A DNA stretch of 64,000 bases from Ruminococcaceae bacterium P7 (lineage in GTDB: Bacteria; Bacillota; Clostridia; Oscillospirales; Acutalibacteraceae), in contig FMUA01000012.1 in assembly GCA_900100595.1 (NCBI GenBank), positions 1-64,000 on the forward strand, given 5' to 3'. Of the stretch, positions 33,884 through 43,179 are shown in pieces. The position numbers and the translations under genes were made by a program. Below the pieces are notes generated by a model that was not told the DNA's origin, did no database searches, and worked only from the letters and a program-made list of their open reading frames with translations. The first letter of the stretch is position 1. Every line of letters starts with the position of its first letter.

Positions 33884-34828
33884 TTACCTCTCTGCCCGCA
33901 TCGGATTGTTGAGGAAATCCTCGTATGAGAGCCGGATTCCTTCTTCAAGCTCCGTTTTATATCTCCAGCCGAGCGCCTCCGCTTTGGAAACGTCAAGCAG
34001 CTTTCTCGGGGTGCCGTTGGGCTTGGAGGTATCCCAGCGGATCTCTCCCTCGTATCCGACGACTTTCGCGACCAGCTCTGTCAGCTCCCTGATCGTCAGC
34101 TCTTTTCCTGTTCCCGCGTTGACGGTTTCGTTGCCGCTGTAATGGTTCATCAGGAACACGCACAGGTTTGCCAGATCGTCAACATACAGGAACTCGCGCA
34201 GAGGCGAACCGTCGCCCCAACAGGTCACATACTCCGCTCCGCTTTCCTTCGCCTCATGGAAACGGCGGATCAGCGCCGGAAGAACGTGGCTGTGTGTGGG
34301 ATGATAGTTGTCGTTCGGTCCATAGAGATTCGTCGGCATGACGCTGATGTAATCCGTACCGTACTGTCGGTTCAAAAACTCGCAGTATTTCAGTCCCGAG
34401 ATCTTTGCCAGCGCGTATGCTTCGTTTGTTTTTTCCAGCTCGCTTGTCAGCAGGCAGCTTTCTTTCATGGGCTGCGGCGCCATTCTCGGATAAATGCAGG
34501 ACGATCCGAGGAACTCCAGCTTCTTGCAGCCGTTTTTCCACGCGGAATGAATCACGTTCATCTCGAGGATCATGTTGTCGTACATGAAATCCGCAAGCGC
34601 GTTCTGGTTGGCTATGATTCCGCCTACCTTCGCGGCTGCCAGAAATACGTATTCGGGTTTTTCCTCCGCGAAAAACGCTTCTACGTCATTCTGTCTGCAA
34701 AGATCAAGCTCCTTGTGTGTGCGTGTGATGATGTTGGTGTAGCCCTGTCTCTCAAGCTCACGCACGATCGCAGAGCCAACCATTCCCCTGTGACCTGCTA
34801 CATATATTTTTGCGTCTTTTTCCATCAT
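33884..34828 (-). CDS. fcl: GDP-L-fucose synthase
   Basis: A short-chain dehydrogenase of ~314 residues from ATG 34828 ([18 protein letters not shown], with AGAGGAAG upstream). It shows the Rossmann motif [10 protein letters not shown], the catalytic Ser region SSCIYP and the YALAK catalytic Tyr/Lys, plus the GMER segment NLYGPNDNY. It performs the 3,5-epimerisation and reduction of GDP-4-keto-6-deoxymannose to GDP-L-fucose. The longer upstream frame lies in the preceding glycosyltransferase gene and lacks an RBS. Confidence 0.93.
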   Translation of the reverse strand: MMEKDAKIYVAGHRGMVGSAIVRELERQGYTNIITRTHKELDLCRQNDVEAFFAEEKPEYVFLAAAKVGGIIANQNALADFMYDNMILEMNVIHSAWKNGCKKLEFLGSSCIYPRMAPQPMKESCLLTSELEKTNEAYALAKISGLKYCEFLNRQYGTDYISVMPTNLYGPNDNYHPTHSHVLPALIRRFHEAKESGAEYVTCWGDGSPLREFLYVDDLANLCVFLMNHYSGNETVNAGTGKELTIRELTELVAKVVGYEGEIRWDTSKPNGTPRKLLDVSKAEALGWRYKTELEEGIRLSYEDFLNNPMRAER

Positions 34829-34844
34829 AGTAATACTTCCTCTT

Positions 34845-35918
34845 TTACAGTGAACAAAGCTTTTCGGCAACCTCAGCCGCGCAGTCATCAAACCCGCCGC
34901 AGCTTCCGTCAAGCCTATCCAATTTTTTGATGATTCCGCTGATATCACACAGCTCTTCCGCCGTCACGGAAGCTGCAAGGTGTTTCTCTTCCAGCAGTCT
35001 GATTGTTGTCCTGTCCTCCAGAACACCGTCGCGCCGGAAAAGCGCCATGCGTTTTCCGGCAAGCAGACATTCGGATACCGTTCCCCAACCCGCTTTCGTT
35101 ATGACATAATCCGCGGCGGCTATATAGTCCTGCGTATTGACGGTGGTATACGGGATGACCTCCACATTGTCTCCGGCAAGCGGTACACCCTGTGTTGTAT
35201 AGAAATCATACGGCGTGCCGCTGACGTCTACCGCTTTTCTGAACTGTGCCGACATTCCCAGAGCGACAAAGACAAGCTTTCTGTCATGCCTGCTTTTGAT
35301 CGCCGCGACCGCCTCTTTGTCAAACGGTCTTGCCGTGACGGAGGTTTCCTGCCGTTCCGCGTTTTTCAGATACGCGAGCATTTCCTGATTATGCAGGGCA
35401 TAGAGCATGGCATGCCTGATTTTTCCGTAATATTCCGCATACGCTTTCCAGATTCTTTCGGGAAGGAACTCTCTGTACAATTCCGTCCATGTGAAATTTC
35501 CGATATACAGCAGCGGTACGCCCGCCAGCTCGCATGCCTCAATGCTCCAGACCGGCATATCGCACAGCGCGGCATCGATACGGTTTTCCTTCAGCCATTC
35601 CGATTCCCGCTTCGCCCTTTCGGGAAGCTCCGCTAAATATGCCGACGTCGCTTTCGTCAGCGCGTCCGTATCCACGTCGAGCGTTCCTTCTCTGACGATC
35701 AGCCCGATATCGGTATGCTCCGCGCGGAATGTGATGCTTCCGTATTCCTCCGCGGTCAGCATCAAACGCAGATTCTGCCTGGCAAATTCATTTTGACGCG
35801 GACCGCAGACGACATAAGCATGCGTTTCACGGCTCCTGACGGCCGCCGCGATAATGGATATCGTTCTGGCAATATGCCCGAAGCCGTGGTCGGACAGGTA
35901 AAATATTATTTTTTTCAC
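34845..35918 (-). CDS. Glycosyltransferase of the MurG/UGT-like GT-B type
   Basis: A 357-residue GT-B protein beginning [20 protein letters not shown], a form of the GxGH N-terminal loop. The C-terminal nucleotide-binding segment reads [22 protein letters not shown], as in MurG/UGT (COG1819-like) enzymes and the N-terminal half of sugar kinases of the arabinokinase type. It overlaps gmd by 4 nt and lies 16 nt before fcl, in the heart of the GDP-fucose genes. That placement suggests that it uses GDP-fucose or GDP-mannose, but donor and acceptor cannot be read from the sequence. Confidence 0.8.
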   Translation of the reverse strand: MKKIIFYLSDHGFGHIARTISIIAAAVRSRETHAYVVCGPRQNEFARQNLRLMLTAEEYGSITFRAEHTDIGLIVREGTLDVDTDALTKATSAYLAELPERAKRESEWLKENRIDAALCDMPVWSIEACELAGVPLLYIGNFTWTELYREFLPERIWKAYAEYYGKIRHAMLYALHNQEMLAYLKNAERQETSVTARPFDKEAVAAIKSRHDRKLVFVALGMSAQFRKAVDVSGTPYDFYTTQGVPLAGDNVEVIPYTTVNTQDYIAAADYVITKAGWGTVSECLLAGKRMALFRRDGVLEDRTTIRLLEEKHLAASVTAEELCDISGIIKKLDRLDGSCGGFDDCAAEVAEKLCSL

Positions 35919-36964
35919 TGAGCCTTCTTCAGCGCCGCTTCACGTCTGGCAAGCTCTCTGTCGTGCTCTGCCATGATGCGTACAAGCTCGGGATAGCTGG
36001 TTTTCTGCGGATTCCAGCCGAGAACGGTCTTTGCCTTGGTCGGATCGCCCCAGAGATTGTCTACATCGGTCGGTCTGAACCACTGGGGATTGACGCATAC
36101 AAGCATCTTTCCCGTCTCCGCGTCATATCCCTTTTCGTCAATGCCCTCGCCTTCCCAGCGGATCGTAATTCCGTTCGCGGCAAACGCCTTTTCCGTAAAG
36201 TCGCGCACGGTATGCTGCTCGCCTGTCGCGATGACAAAATCCTCGGGCGTTTCATGCTGGAGAATCATCCACATGCATTCCACGTAATCCTTCGCGTAAC
36301 CCCAGTCACGCAGGCTGTCCATGTTGCCGAGCTCCAAATGATCCTGCAGTCCCTCTGCGATCCTGCCTGCCGCAAGCGTGATCTTTCTGGTGACGAAGTT
36401 CTCGCCGCGTCTTTCGGATTCGTGGTTGAAAAGGATTCCGTTGACCGCGAACATTCCGTATGCCTCTCTGTATTCCTTTGTGATCCAGAAGCCGTACTGC
36501 TTCGCGACCGCGTACGGGCTGTAGGGATGAAACGGCGTTGTCTCTCTCTGAGGCACTTCCTCTACCTTTCCGTAAAGCTCGGAGGTTGACGCCTGATAGA
36601 TCTTGGTTTTCTTTGTGAGTCCGAGAATGCGCACCGCTTCGAGAATGCGGAGCACTCCGATTGCGTCGACATCGCCCGAATACTCAGGTACGTCAAAGGA
36701 AACCTGAACGTGGCTCTGCGCGGCAAGATTGTAGATTTCATCAGGCTGCACAAGGCTGATGATGCGAACCAGCGAGGACGAATCGGAAAGATCGCCGTCG
36801 TGAAGCGTAACCGCGTTCTTCGCGATCAGGTGGTCGATCCGTGCTGTATTGGAAATGGACGCACGTCTTGTGATGCCGTGTACCTCATAGCCCTTTTCAA
36901 GCAGAAACTCCGCAAGATAGGAACCGTCCTGTCCCGTAATACCGGTGATAAGCGCTTTTTTCAT
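35915..36964 (-). CDS. gmd: GDP-mannose 4,6-dehydratase
   Basis: A 349-residue SDR enzyme with [15 protein letters not shown], the STSELYGK catalytic segment, PYAVAK region with Tyr/Lys and [17 protein letters not shown], all diagnostic of GMD. It converts GDP-mannose to GDP-4-keto-6-deoxymannose. GAGGAAACAAA precedes ATG 36964. It is the first gene of the six-gene GDP-fucose operon; a promoter and a phased direct repeat lie just upstream. Confidence 0.95.
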   Translation of the reverse strand: MKKALITGITGQDGSYLAEFLLEKGYEVHGITRRASISNTARIDHLIAKNAVTLHDGDLSDSSSLVRIISLVQPDEIYNLAAQSHVQVSFDVPEYSGDVDAIGVLRILEAVRILGLTKKTKIYQASTSELYGKVEEVPQRETTPFHPYSPYAVAKQYGFWITKEYREAYGMFAVNGILFNHESERRGENFVTRKITLAAGRIAEGLQDHLELGNMDSLRDWGYAKDYVECMWMILQHETPEDFVIATGEQHTVRDFTEKAFAANGITIRWEGEGIDEKGYDAETGKMLVCVNPQWFRPTDVDNLWGDPTKAKTVLGWNPQKTSYPELVRIMAEHDRELARREAALKKAQ

Positions 36965-37009
36965 TTTGTTTCCTCAACTTTCTTTGTGTTTGGTATTTTG
37001 CTTTCTGAG

Positions 37010-37038
37010 ATTATCGCATATTTCAAGACATCTTTTAA
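37010..37038 (-). promoter_or_regulatory. Promoter of the GDP-fucose operon
   Basis: On the minus strand, -35 TTAAAA (37033-37038, 4/6), 17-bp spacer, -10 GATAAT (37010-37015, 5/6). The weak -35 fits a promoter that needs an activator. Predicted leader ~40 nt. Confidence 0.6.
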
Positions 37039-37043
37039 GGGAT

Positions 37044-37073
37044 AATATTGGCGGTTTATAGCACAATATTGGC
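37044..37073 (-). promoter_or_regulatory. Direct repeat phased by 21 bp: likely AraC-family operator
   Basis: GCCAATATT occurs twice in the same orientation on the minus strand (37065-37073 and 37044-37052), exactly 21 bp apart, and ends five bases before the -35 box of the gmd promoter. AraC-family activators typically bind such same-face direct half-sites beside the -35. The AraC-type regulator gene ends only 63 bases upstream. Confidence 0.6.
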
Positions 37074-37135
37074 TTTTTGCCCTTTGGCGCCTTATTTCCG
37101 CAGACGGACGCTCATTCCCCAAAAAGATGAATGGT

Positions 37136-37993
37136 TTACCACCGTTTTCGATATTCGCCCGGGGTAATGCCTTCTATTTTTTTGAACAGTCTTGTAAAAT
37201 AATTCGTGTCGCTGATGCCGATTTCAAAACCGATTTGCTCAATTGATTTATCGGAAAACCGCAGCAATTGCTTCGCTGCCGTTATTTTTTTCCGTGAAAT
37301 ATACGCGTTGATGGTGATGCCGTACTGCTCCTTGAATATCTTGGAAAGATAGTACTTATCAATATAAAACCGCTTTGCCAGCTCATCCAGCGATATTTTC
37401 TCGGAATAGTGGGTATCCAGCCATGATTTGATATTCGACAATTCCCCGCGTTTCTTCGCAGTCTGAGCCTTTCCCGGATGCCATGACTTCGACATGATCA
37501 GCGTCAGCAGAGAAGCCAGCTTTTCGTTCAGCTTCATATCCCTGATGTAATCATCCGATGAAGCGATATTCAGGATCTCATCCAGCAGGCTATCGTACGG
37601 CTCGGGCTGCTCCGCCTCAAAGGTCGGCTCACCGCCGCGGCTCAGATACTTGTTATAGATATCCGTCATGGAATGACCGTTGAAATGCACCCATTTCAGC
37701 TTCCATAAATCATCGGACGTCACATGCGCGTACGCCTGCCTGCAGTCGATAAAGATGCAGCTGTTCTTTTTCAGAGGATACGGTTTATCGTTATACCGCA
37801 GTTCTCCCGCGCCTGACAATACAATAAAGAACAAATAAGAATCAAGACCGCTACGGCTTTTCGTATGCGGTCTCTGTGCTTTCAGCTCCCCTGTCTCCTG
37901 CAGATACAACAGCGATGATTTTGCAAATTCAGATGGAGTGTAGATGATTCTGTTGGATGTGACGTATTCATTCTGAAATATCGGGGATTGCAT
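37136..37993 (-). CDS. AraC-family transcriptional regulator with cupin sensor
   Basis: From ATG 37993 (AAGGAGTCAAACG upstream) the N-terminal ~165 residues form an AraC-type cupin (FFIVLSGAGELRYN, NSCIFIDCRQAYAH). The C-terminal ~95 residues carry two helix-turn-helix motifs (SLDELAKRFYIDKYYLSKIFKEQ and the IGFEIGI...YFTRLFKKIEG signature). The longer frame would need a TTG start at 38014 without an RBS. It lies just upstream of the GDP-fucose operon on the same strand and is the natural activator for the phased repeat there. The cupin suggests a sugar-like effector, not identifiable here. Confidence 0.9.
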   Translation of the reverse strand: MQSPIFQNEYVTSNRIIYTPSEFAKSSLLYLQETGELKAQRPHTKSRSGLDSYLFFIVLSGAGELRYNDKPYPLKKNSCIFIDCRQAYAHVTSDDLWKLKWVHFNGHSMTDIYNKYLSRGGEPTFEAEQPEPYDSLLDEILNIASSDDYIRDMKLNEKLASLLTLIMSKSWHPGKAQTAKKRGELSNIKSWLDTHYSEKISLDELAKRFYIDKYYLSKIFKEQYGITINAYISRKKITAAKQLLRFSDKSIEQIGFEIGISDTNYFTRLFKKIEGITPGEYRKRW

Positions 37994-38055
37994 CGTTTGA
38001 CTCCTTTTACGCAAGAAGAAATGATGGATTCATTAAGGAATTATTAGAGGTTCCC

Positions 38056-39180
38056 TTATGATAATTCTTTCAAATACTCCATAAAGCCTTCTTTGTTCTC
38101 GAGAGCCGTCGTGGTCGGTCTGCCAAGGTCGTCCCTTGCGCCGATCGAGCACTTGACTTCGATCAGGCTGAGTTCGTTTCTCGCCTTTGCCGCTTCCAGC
38201 TCGCTGTCAAGCGCTTCAAAGCTGTCGACACAAACTGCGTTCGGATAACCGCAGGCTTTGGCGATCGTCACAAGATCGATCTGCGCTGCAACAGTGGGCA
38301 TGCCGCCTACCGTTTCATGCGCGCCGTTATTGATGACGACATGGATCATATTCTTCGGCTTGTTGGCTCCGAGTACTGCCATCGAGCCCATGTGCATCAG
38401 TACCGCACCGTCGCCGTCAACGCACCAGATTCTTGTTTTTGGCTTATTCAGCGCGACTCCCAAAGCAATCGAGGAGCTGTGTCCCATTGAGCCTACCGTC
38501 AGAAAATCATACTTGTGGCTCTGATTGTTCGCTGCACGCGTTTCAAACAGCTCACGGCTCGCCTTTCCTGTTGTGGATACGATCGGATCCTCGCCGCTTG
38601 CCGCGACGATATGACGGATGATCTCCTCGCGCACCATGACATTGTCATTCTTGTACTCGACCTTGCCGTCATAGGAGAGCGCGCCCTTTCCGATGACAAA
38701 CGCAACGTCCTTGCCCTGCGCAAGAACCGCTTTGAACGCCTCCATCGCAGCAGCGACTTCCTCGTCGGTCGTATCCTTATTGATGATAAAGGTTTTGATA
38801 TCCATATCCTCGAGGAGCTTTACCGTGACTTCGCCCTGATAGATATGCTGCGGTTCGTCATGAAGCCCCGGCTGACCTCTCCAGCCAACGACAAACACCA
38901 TCGGAATCGCGTACACCTTGTCGTTCAGAAGCGACGCAACGGGATTGATGATATTGCCCTCGCCTGAGTTCTGCATATAGACAACCGGCACCTTGCCTGT
39001 CGCGAGATGATATCCCGCCGCAAGAGCGGTGCAGTTGCCCTCATTCGCCGCTATGATGTGATGCTTCGGATCAATTCCGTAGGTATTCATCAGGTAGTTG
39101 CACAGCGCCTTGAGCTGACTGTCAGGAACACCGCTATAAAAATCAGAACCGATTATTTCTACAAGCTTTTCTACTTTCAT
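38056..39180 (-). CDS. Phosphonopyruvate decarboxylase
   Basis: A thiamine-diphosphate enzyme of 374 residues from ATG 39180 (MKVEKLVEIIGSDFYSGVPDS, AAGGAAG upstream). It has the Ppd-type N-terminus, IAANEGNCTALAAGYHLATG with the catalytic Glu, NSGEGNIINP, and the C-terminal ThDP/Mg motif GDGAVLMHMGS...NN. It converts phosphonopyruvate to phosphonoacetaldehyde, the step that pulls the unfavourable PEP mutase reaction forward. It is the last gene of the large operon, four nt after the reductase gene. Confidence 0.93.
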   Translation of the reverse strand: MKVEKLVEIIGSDFYSGVPDSQLKALCNYLMNTYGIDPKHHIIAANEGNCTALAAGYHLATGKVPVVYMQNSGEGNIINPVASLLNDKVYAIPMVFVVGWRGQPGLHDEPQHIYQGEVTVKLLEDMDIKTFIINKDTTDEEVAAAMEAFKAVLAQGKDVAFVIGKGALSYDGKVEYKNDNVMVREEIIRHIVAASGEDPIVSTTGKASRELFETRAANNQSHKYDFLTVGSMGHSSSIALGVALNKPKTRIWCVDGDGAVLMHMGSMAVLGANKPKNMIHVVINNGAHETVGGMPTVAAQIDLVTIAKACGYPNAVCVDSFEALDSELEAAKARNELSLIEVKCSIGARDDLGRPTTTALENKEGFMEYLKELS

Positions 39181-39184
39181 CGTT

Positions 39185-40306
39185 TTACTTCCTTTCGGAT
39201 AATATCTGATGATAAAGCAAATCAATATCATCAATATCAAGTCCGACGGGGTTGTTTTTCAGCCTTGTCGGATTGACGGAATTTTTCAGTATCTCAAAGT
39301 CTTTCTCCGCCGCTTCGGGAACGCGCAGCTCCAGAGCGCTCAGAATTTCATCGAACCGACATACAGCCTGCTCCGCGTTTTCGCATCCCATCGCGTCAGC
39401 GATCTCGTCAAATATTGATTTGAGAAACGCCTCGCCTCTCGAATCAATGCACTTCTCCGTATGACGGATCATGAACGGAAACAGCTTTGACACGCAGAGC
39501 GCTGCCGCGTGACCGTGGGCAATGCCGAAAAGACTCGTCAGCTTGTAGCACATCGCGTGGCCTGCCGTTGTCTGCGTGATATTGATAGCCTTGCCCGCGA
39601 TATTCGCAGCCTTCAGCATCTCTCTGTTGCCGCTTTCCTCGTTCGCGAAATAAGCGTCTTTGTTTTTTATGATCATCCCGATCGCCTGTCCGGAATACGC
39701 CCTGCTTTCCTCTGTGGAATTGACCGACCAGAACGACTCTATCGCGTGACAGAGCGCGTCGAGCATCGTCGACTTTTTCTGGTACCCGGGAAGCGTTTTC
39801 AGCACGGACGGATCCATCAGTACGACCGACGGAATGCAGCTTTCGTCTGCCACCGACTGTTTTTCCCCGTTATAATAGATTACGGCAAAGCGCGTTGCCT
39901 CCGAGCCTGTTCCCGCTGTCGTCGGAACCGCGAGAAGCGGAACGTCGTTCGGAACGATCGCCTGCTTCAGATAGTTTTCGCCGCTGTCCATATTGGAATA
40001 CAGCTTGATGCATTTGGCGACATCCATCGCGCTACCGCCGCCGACAGCGATAATGGAATCACACCGGTTCCTGCGGAACAGCCCGACACCCTTCTCTACG
40101 GATTCGTAAAGGGGATTGGGCTTGAAATCACTGAACCGCGTCAGGGCAACATGCAGCCTGTCCGTCAGCGTGTCAAAGTAATGCCTGATGTCGAGAAACC
40201 TCAGCGACTCGTCGCATACAAGCATCACGCTCTGACAGCCTGACTCTTTTATGTAATTATCCAGCTCGGCGTAGTGATTGTCCGCCGAAATAATCCGCCC
40301 TGACAT
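39185..40306 (-). CDS. Iron-containing alcohol dehydrogenase, probable phosphonoacetaldehyde reductase
   Basis: A 373-residue group III alcohol dehydrogenase with the NAD(P) motif GGGSAMDVAK, the TTAGTGSEAT stretch and metal ligands in DALCHAIES and GIAHGHAAA. Family members in phosphonate clusters (PhpC-like) reduce phosphonoacetaldehyde to 2-hydroxyethylphosphonate. The context is exact here: one base after the PEP mutase fusion gene and directly before phosphonopyruvate decarboxylase. Substrate assignment rests on that context. Confidence 0.88.
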   Translation of the reverse strand: MSGRIISADNHYAELDNYIKESGCQSVMLVCDESLRFLDIRHYFDTLTDRLHVALTRFSDFKPNPLYESVEKGVGLFRRNRCDSIIAVGGGSAMDVAKCIKLYSNMDSGENYLKQAIVPNDVPLLAVPTTAGTGSEATRFAVIYYNGEKQSVADESCIPSVVLMDPSVLKTLPGYQKKSTMLDALCHAIESFWSVNSTEESRAYSGQAIGMIIKNKDAYFANEESGNREMLKAANIAGKAINITQTTAGHAMCYKLTSLFGIAHGHAAALCVSKLFPFMIRHTEKCIDSRGEAFLKSIFDEIADAMGCENAEQAVCRFDEILSALELRVPEAAEKDFEILKNSVNPTRLKNNPVGLDIDDIDLLYHQILSERK

Positions 40307-40307
40307 A

Positions 40308-42317
40308 TCAAATATCCTCGGGAATCAGTCGGATGATATCCTTGAACGGCATGCAGATATCATCACATTCCTTCGCTCTGTGATTCTTGAGAATCATCTC
40401 CGCCGCATTCTGCATCGCGGGAAATCCGGTTCTTGTGAGCTGGTTGGCGTAAATGATGATGTTAACGCCGCGCTCCTTGAACTCTTCCTCGGTTACGGTA
40501 TTGAATGAGGTCGGAACAACAACGATCGGCGTCGTCTTGTTCTTCTCTCTGTATTTTGCCACAAATTCAAAAATCTCAGCAGGATCCTTTTTGCGGCTGT
40601 GAATCATGATCGCGTCGGCGCCCGCGTCGGTAAACGCAAACGCACGTTCAAGCGCATCTTCCATGCCGCGTTCGAGAATAAGGCTCTCGATTCTCGCACA
40701 AATCATAAAGTCCTTGGTGCGCTGCGCCTTCTTTCCCGCCCTGATTTTTTCACAGAAATCCGGAATCGACGCCTGCGTCTGCTGCACCTCGGTGCCGAAC
40801 AGACTGTTTTTCTTGAGTCCGGTCTTATCCTCGATAATGACCATTGAAACGCCCATTCTTTCGAGCGAACGGACGGTATAGACAAAATGCTCGGTGAGTC
40901 CGCCTGTATCGCCGTCAAAGATGATCGGCTTGGTTGTGACTTCGCAGATATCGTCAATCGTGCGGAAGCGCGAGGTCATATCCACAAGCTCGATATCGGG
41001 CTTGCCCTTCGCCGTACTGTCGCAGAGCGAGCTGACCCACATCGCGTCAAACTGATGCGCTCCGCCGTTTTCTTCCACAACGGTGTTTTCTACAATAAGT
41101 CCCGTAAGACCGCTGTGCGCTTCCATCGCGGTGACAGTGCCCTTCATCGCAAGCGTCTTTCTGAGTCTGGAACGGCGCATGTCGGGAGTGGAAAGCTCCG
41201 CTCTTGCGCGCTTGTCAAGCTCGCTGTACTTTTCGTCCTTGGAATAGGGATATTCCACCAGCCTTCCGCCGTAGGACGCAAGTACCGATACCACCTCGTC
41301 ACGAATAGGCTTCTGAATGCCTGACGTCCAGTCGTCGCCATGCACCACGTAGTCGGGATGGTACTTTTCAAGATTTTCCCTGTAGCTGAGAGCAGGCTGC
41401 TCGACGACCCGGTAAACTCCGGCGATATTCTCAAAGATCGACTTGCGCTCCTCAAACGGCAAAAGCGGGAATCGCTTGTAGCCGATGACCGCTTCATCCG
41501 ACAGTACACCGATAATCAGCTTGCCGAGCTTCTTTGCCTTATTGATAATCGCGATATGTCCGCTGTGGATCATATCGGTCGAGAAACACATATATACCGT
41601 TCGGTTTTCAATCGCCTTGAGCTTATCCGTCACGACAGCCAGATCTTCGGGGTTGTCAATTTCGCTGCAGAGAAGATTCTTGACGTCAAGCGCGGAGATA
41701 TTCGCGGCTCCGTTCAGTTCATTGAGCGCGTTTTCCGCGTAGACCTTCGTATTTCCCGCTTCACAGAACTCGGTGATCTTATCGAGCCATACCTTCCAAT
41801 CAGCTCTGTTCAGCTTATAGAGAGCCTGCGCCTCCATCGCGTCGTTAAAGATATCTACTCCGACCTTCATGACCTTTCCGTCAACGATCTGTGCCTTGAA
41901 ATCCTTTTCCGGAAGAGGCAGCGTTGAGCTGACGGTCATGCAGCTCGTATCACTGTTTACCACCTGATCAAAGACTTCGTTTTCAAATACCAGATCACCG
42001 TGCATCAGAATGATATCGTCGTCAAGATATTCTCTCGCGCAGTAAATGGAATAGATATAGTTGGTCTTGTCATAAACCGGGTTCTTCACAAAGGTGAAGT
42101 GAAGCGGCAGATCGAGGCTGTTGCAGTAGTTTACCAGTACACTGTCAAACAAGCCCGTCGTCATGACAACCTCCGTGATTCCCGCAGCCGCGATCTGTCT
42201 GAGCTGACGGCCGAGAATCGTCTCGGTTGCTGATATTTCCGTCATACATTTCGGATGTTCGGAGGTCAGGACTCCCATGCGGGAACCAAGACCGGAGTTA
42301 AGGATGAGGGTTTTCAT
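40308..42317 (-). CDS. Three-domain fusion: LicC-like NTP-transferase, HxGH cytidylyltransferase and PEP mutase
   Basis: Residues 1-235 form a LicC/PntC-like sugar-nucleotidyltransferase domain (NSGLGSRMGVLT...PKCM). Residues ~240-375 form a second, unrelated cytidylyltransferase of the TagD type with HSGH at 251-254. Residues ~385-669 are a PEP mutase with the diagnostic EDKTGLKKNS (496-505) and DGDTGG (468-473). PEP mutase makes phosphonopyruvate, the root of nearly all natural phosphonates. Fom1 of fosfomycin synthesis joins a cytidylyltransferase that activates 2-hydroxyethylphosphonate to a PEP mutase. Here an additional LicC-like domain is present. Together with the two genes downstream and licD upstream it can make and use CMP-hydroxyethylphosphonate. 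Which nucleotidyltransferase does this, and the role of the other, are open. Confidence 0.92.
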   Translation of the reverse strand: MKTLILNSGLGSRMGVLTSEHPKCMTEISATETILGRQLRQIAAAGITEVVMTTGLFDSVLVNYCNSLDLPLHFTFVKNPVYDKTNYIYSIYCAREYLDDDIILMHGDLVFENEVFDQVVNSDTSCMTVSSTLPLPEKDFKAQIVDGKVMKVGVDIFNDAMEAQALYKLNRADWKVWLDKITEFCEAGNTKVYAENALNELNGAANISALDVKNLLCSEIDNPEDLAVVTDKLKAIENRTVYMCFSTDMIHSGHIAIINKAKKLGKLIIGVLSDEAVIGYKRFPLLPFEERKSIFENIAGVYRVVEQPALSYRENLEKYHPDYVVHGDDWTSGIQKPIRDEVVSVLASYGGRLVEYPYSKDEKYSELDKRARAELSTPDMRRSRLRKTLAMKGTVTAMEAHSGLTGLIVENTVVEENGGAHQFDAMWVSSLCDSTAKGKPDIELVDMTSRFRTIDDICEVTTKPIIFDGDTGGLTEHFVYTVRSLERMGVSMVIIEDKTGLKKNSLFGTEVQQTQASIPDFCEKIRAGKKAQRTKDFMICARIESLILERGMEDALERAFAFTDAGADAIMIHSRKKDPAEIFEFVAKYREKNKTTPIVVVPTSFNTVTEEEFKERGVNIIIYANQLTRTGFPAMQNAAEMILKNHRAKECDDICMPFKDIIRLIPEDI

Positions 42318-42339
42318 TCACATTTTTCCTTTCCGATTA

Positions 42340-43164
42340 TCATTTATTCCAATATGCCTGAAAGCCGTGCGAAGACACTCTTTTTTCCACAGGCGGCAAT
42401 TTCATATAATCGCCATACAGCTTTGTCAGGTACTCTTCATACAAAACAGGCGCCAAAAACTTTCCGCCTTCAAATTCGACCTCGGCAGCGGATTCAAATA
42501 TCTTCCGCTCCATTACCGTTTTCAGTCCATACGGCGTATCCATCACAACAACATCGCCCGTGCCGCTGTTTTCATAGCGGTTCAGCAGCGCGGTGATTTC
42601 CGCGCAGTACTGACTGTAATTCCTGCTTTTGTACTTTATCCGCTTGGGAATCCGCTTCGCGTATCTGACCATTGATTTTAATTTCGGTCCCTGATAATGC
42701 GCCGTACCGGGTACCGTGTACAGCATTTTCTGTCGAAGCGCCGCGTACTGTCTGTACCACTCTTCTCTTTCTTCAACCGGCGGCGCGTTGTATATGGGAA
42801 AGACGTCGACAAACACTCCCAGTCCGTGGATCTCCGGCTTGTTGGGTAGAACCAGCTTTGTGCCTGTATCGGTTACTCTTCCGAACAGAAAATAGTAATC
42901 GGGATTCGTCGACAAATCGATAAATCTGTATTGAGAATCCGCATTCACGATCTCTCTGAATTTCCTGTAATCATCTATCTTCATACAAATGTCGATGTCG
43001 TCATCCCACGGGATGAAGCCCTTGTGTCTGATCGCTCCGATCAAAGTTCCGAATGCGATAAAATACTCAATTTGATTTTTCCGGCAAATTGTATCGATAT
43101 ATTTCAGGATATCAACCGATACCCTTTTGATATCCTCCGGGCTCAACAGCTCCATTCTCTGCAT
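42340..43164 (-). CDS. LicD-family phosphotransferase
   Basis: A 274-residue LicD protein with the nucleotidyltransferase-fold signature GTLIGAIRHKGFIPWDDDIDICM. LicD enzymes move phosphocholine or similar groups from CDP/CMP-activated donors to glycans. The next gene (22 nt) is the fusion that makes and activates a phosphonate, so this LicD is the likely transferase that puts the phosphonate on the polysaccharide. That role is inference from context; the fold assignment is strong. Confidence 0.92.
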   Translation of the reverse strand: MQRMELLSPEDIKRVSVDILKYIDTICRKNQIEYFIAFGTLIGAIRHKGFIPWDDDIDICMKIDDYRKFREIVNADSQYRFIDLSTNPDYYFLFGRVTDTGTKLVLPNKPEIHGLGVFVDVFPIYNAPPVEEREEWYRQYAALRQKMLYTVPGTAHYQGPKLKSMVRYAKRIPKRIKYKSRNYSQYCAEITALLNRYENSGTGDVVVMDTPYGLKTVMERKIFESAAEVEFEGGKFLAPVLYEEYLTKLYGDYMKLPPVEKRVSSHGFQAYWNK

Positions 43165-43179
43165 TTCTCCTTTGCTTGC

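Noticed and set aside
37136..38014. AraC regulator start at 38014
   Set aside because: The codon is TTG without RBS, whereas ATG 37993 has AAGGAG at proper distance.
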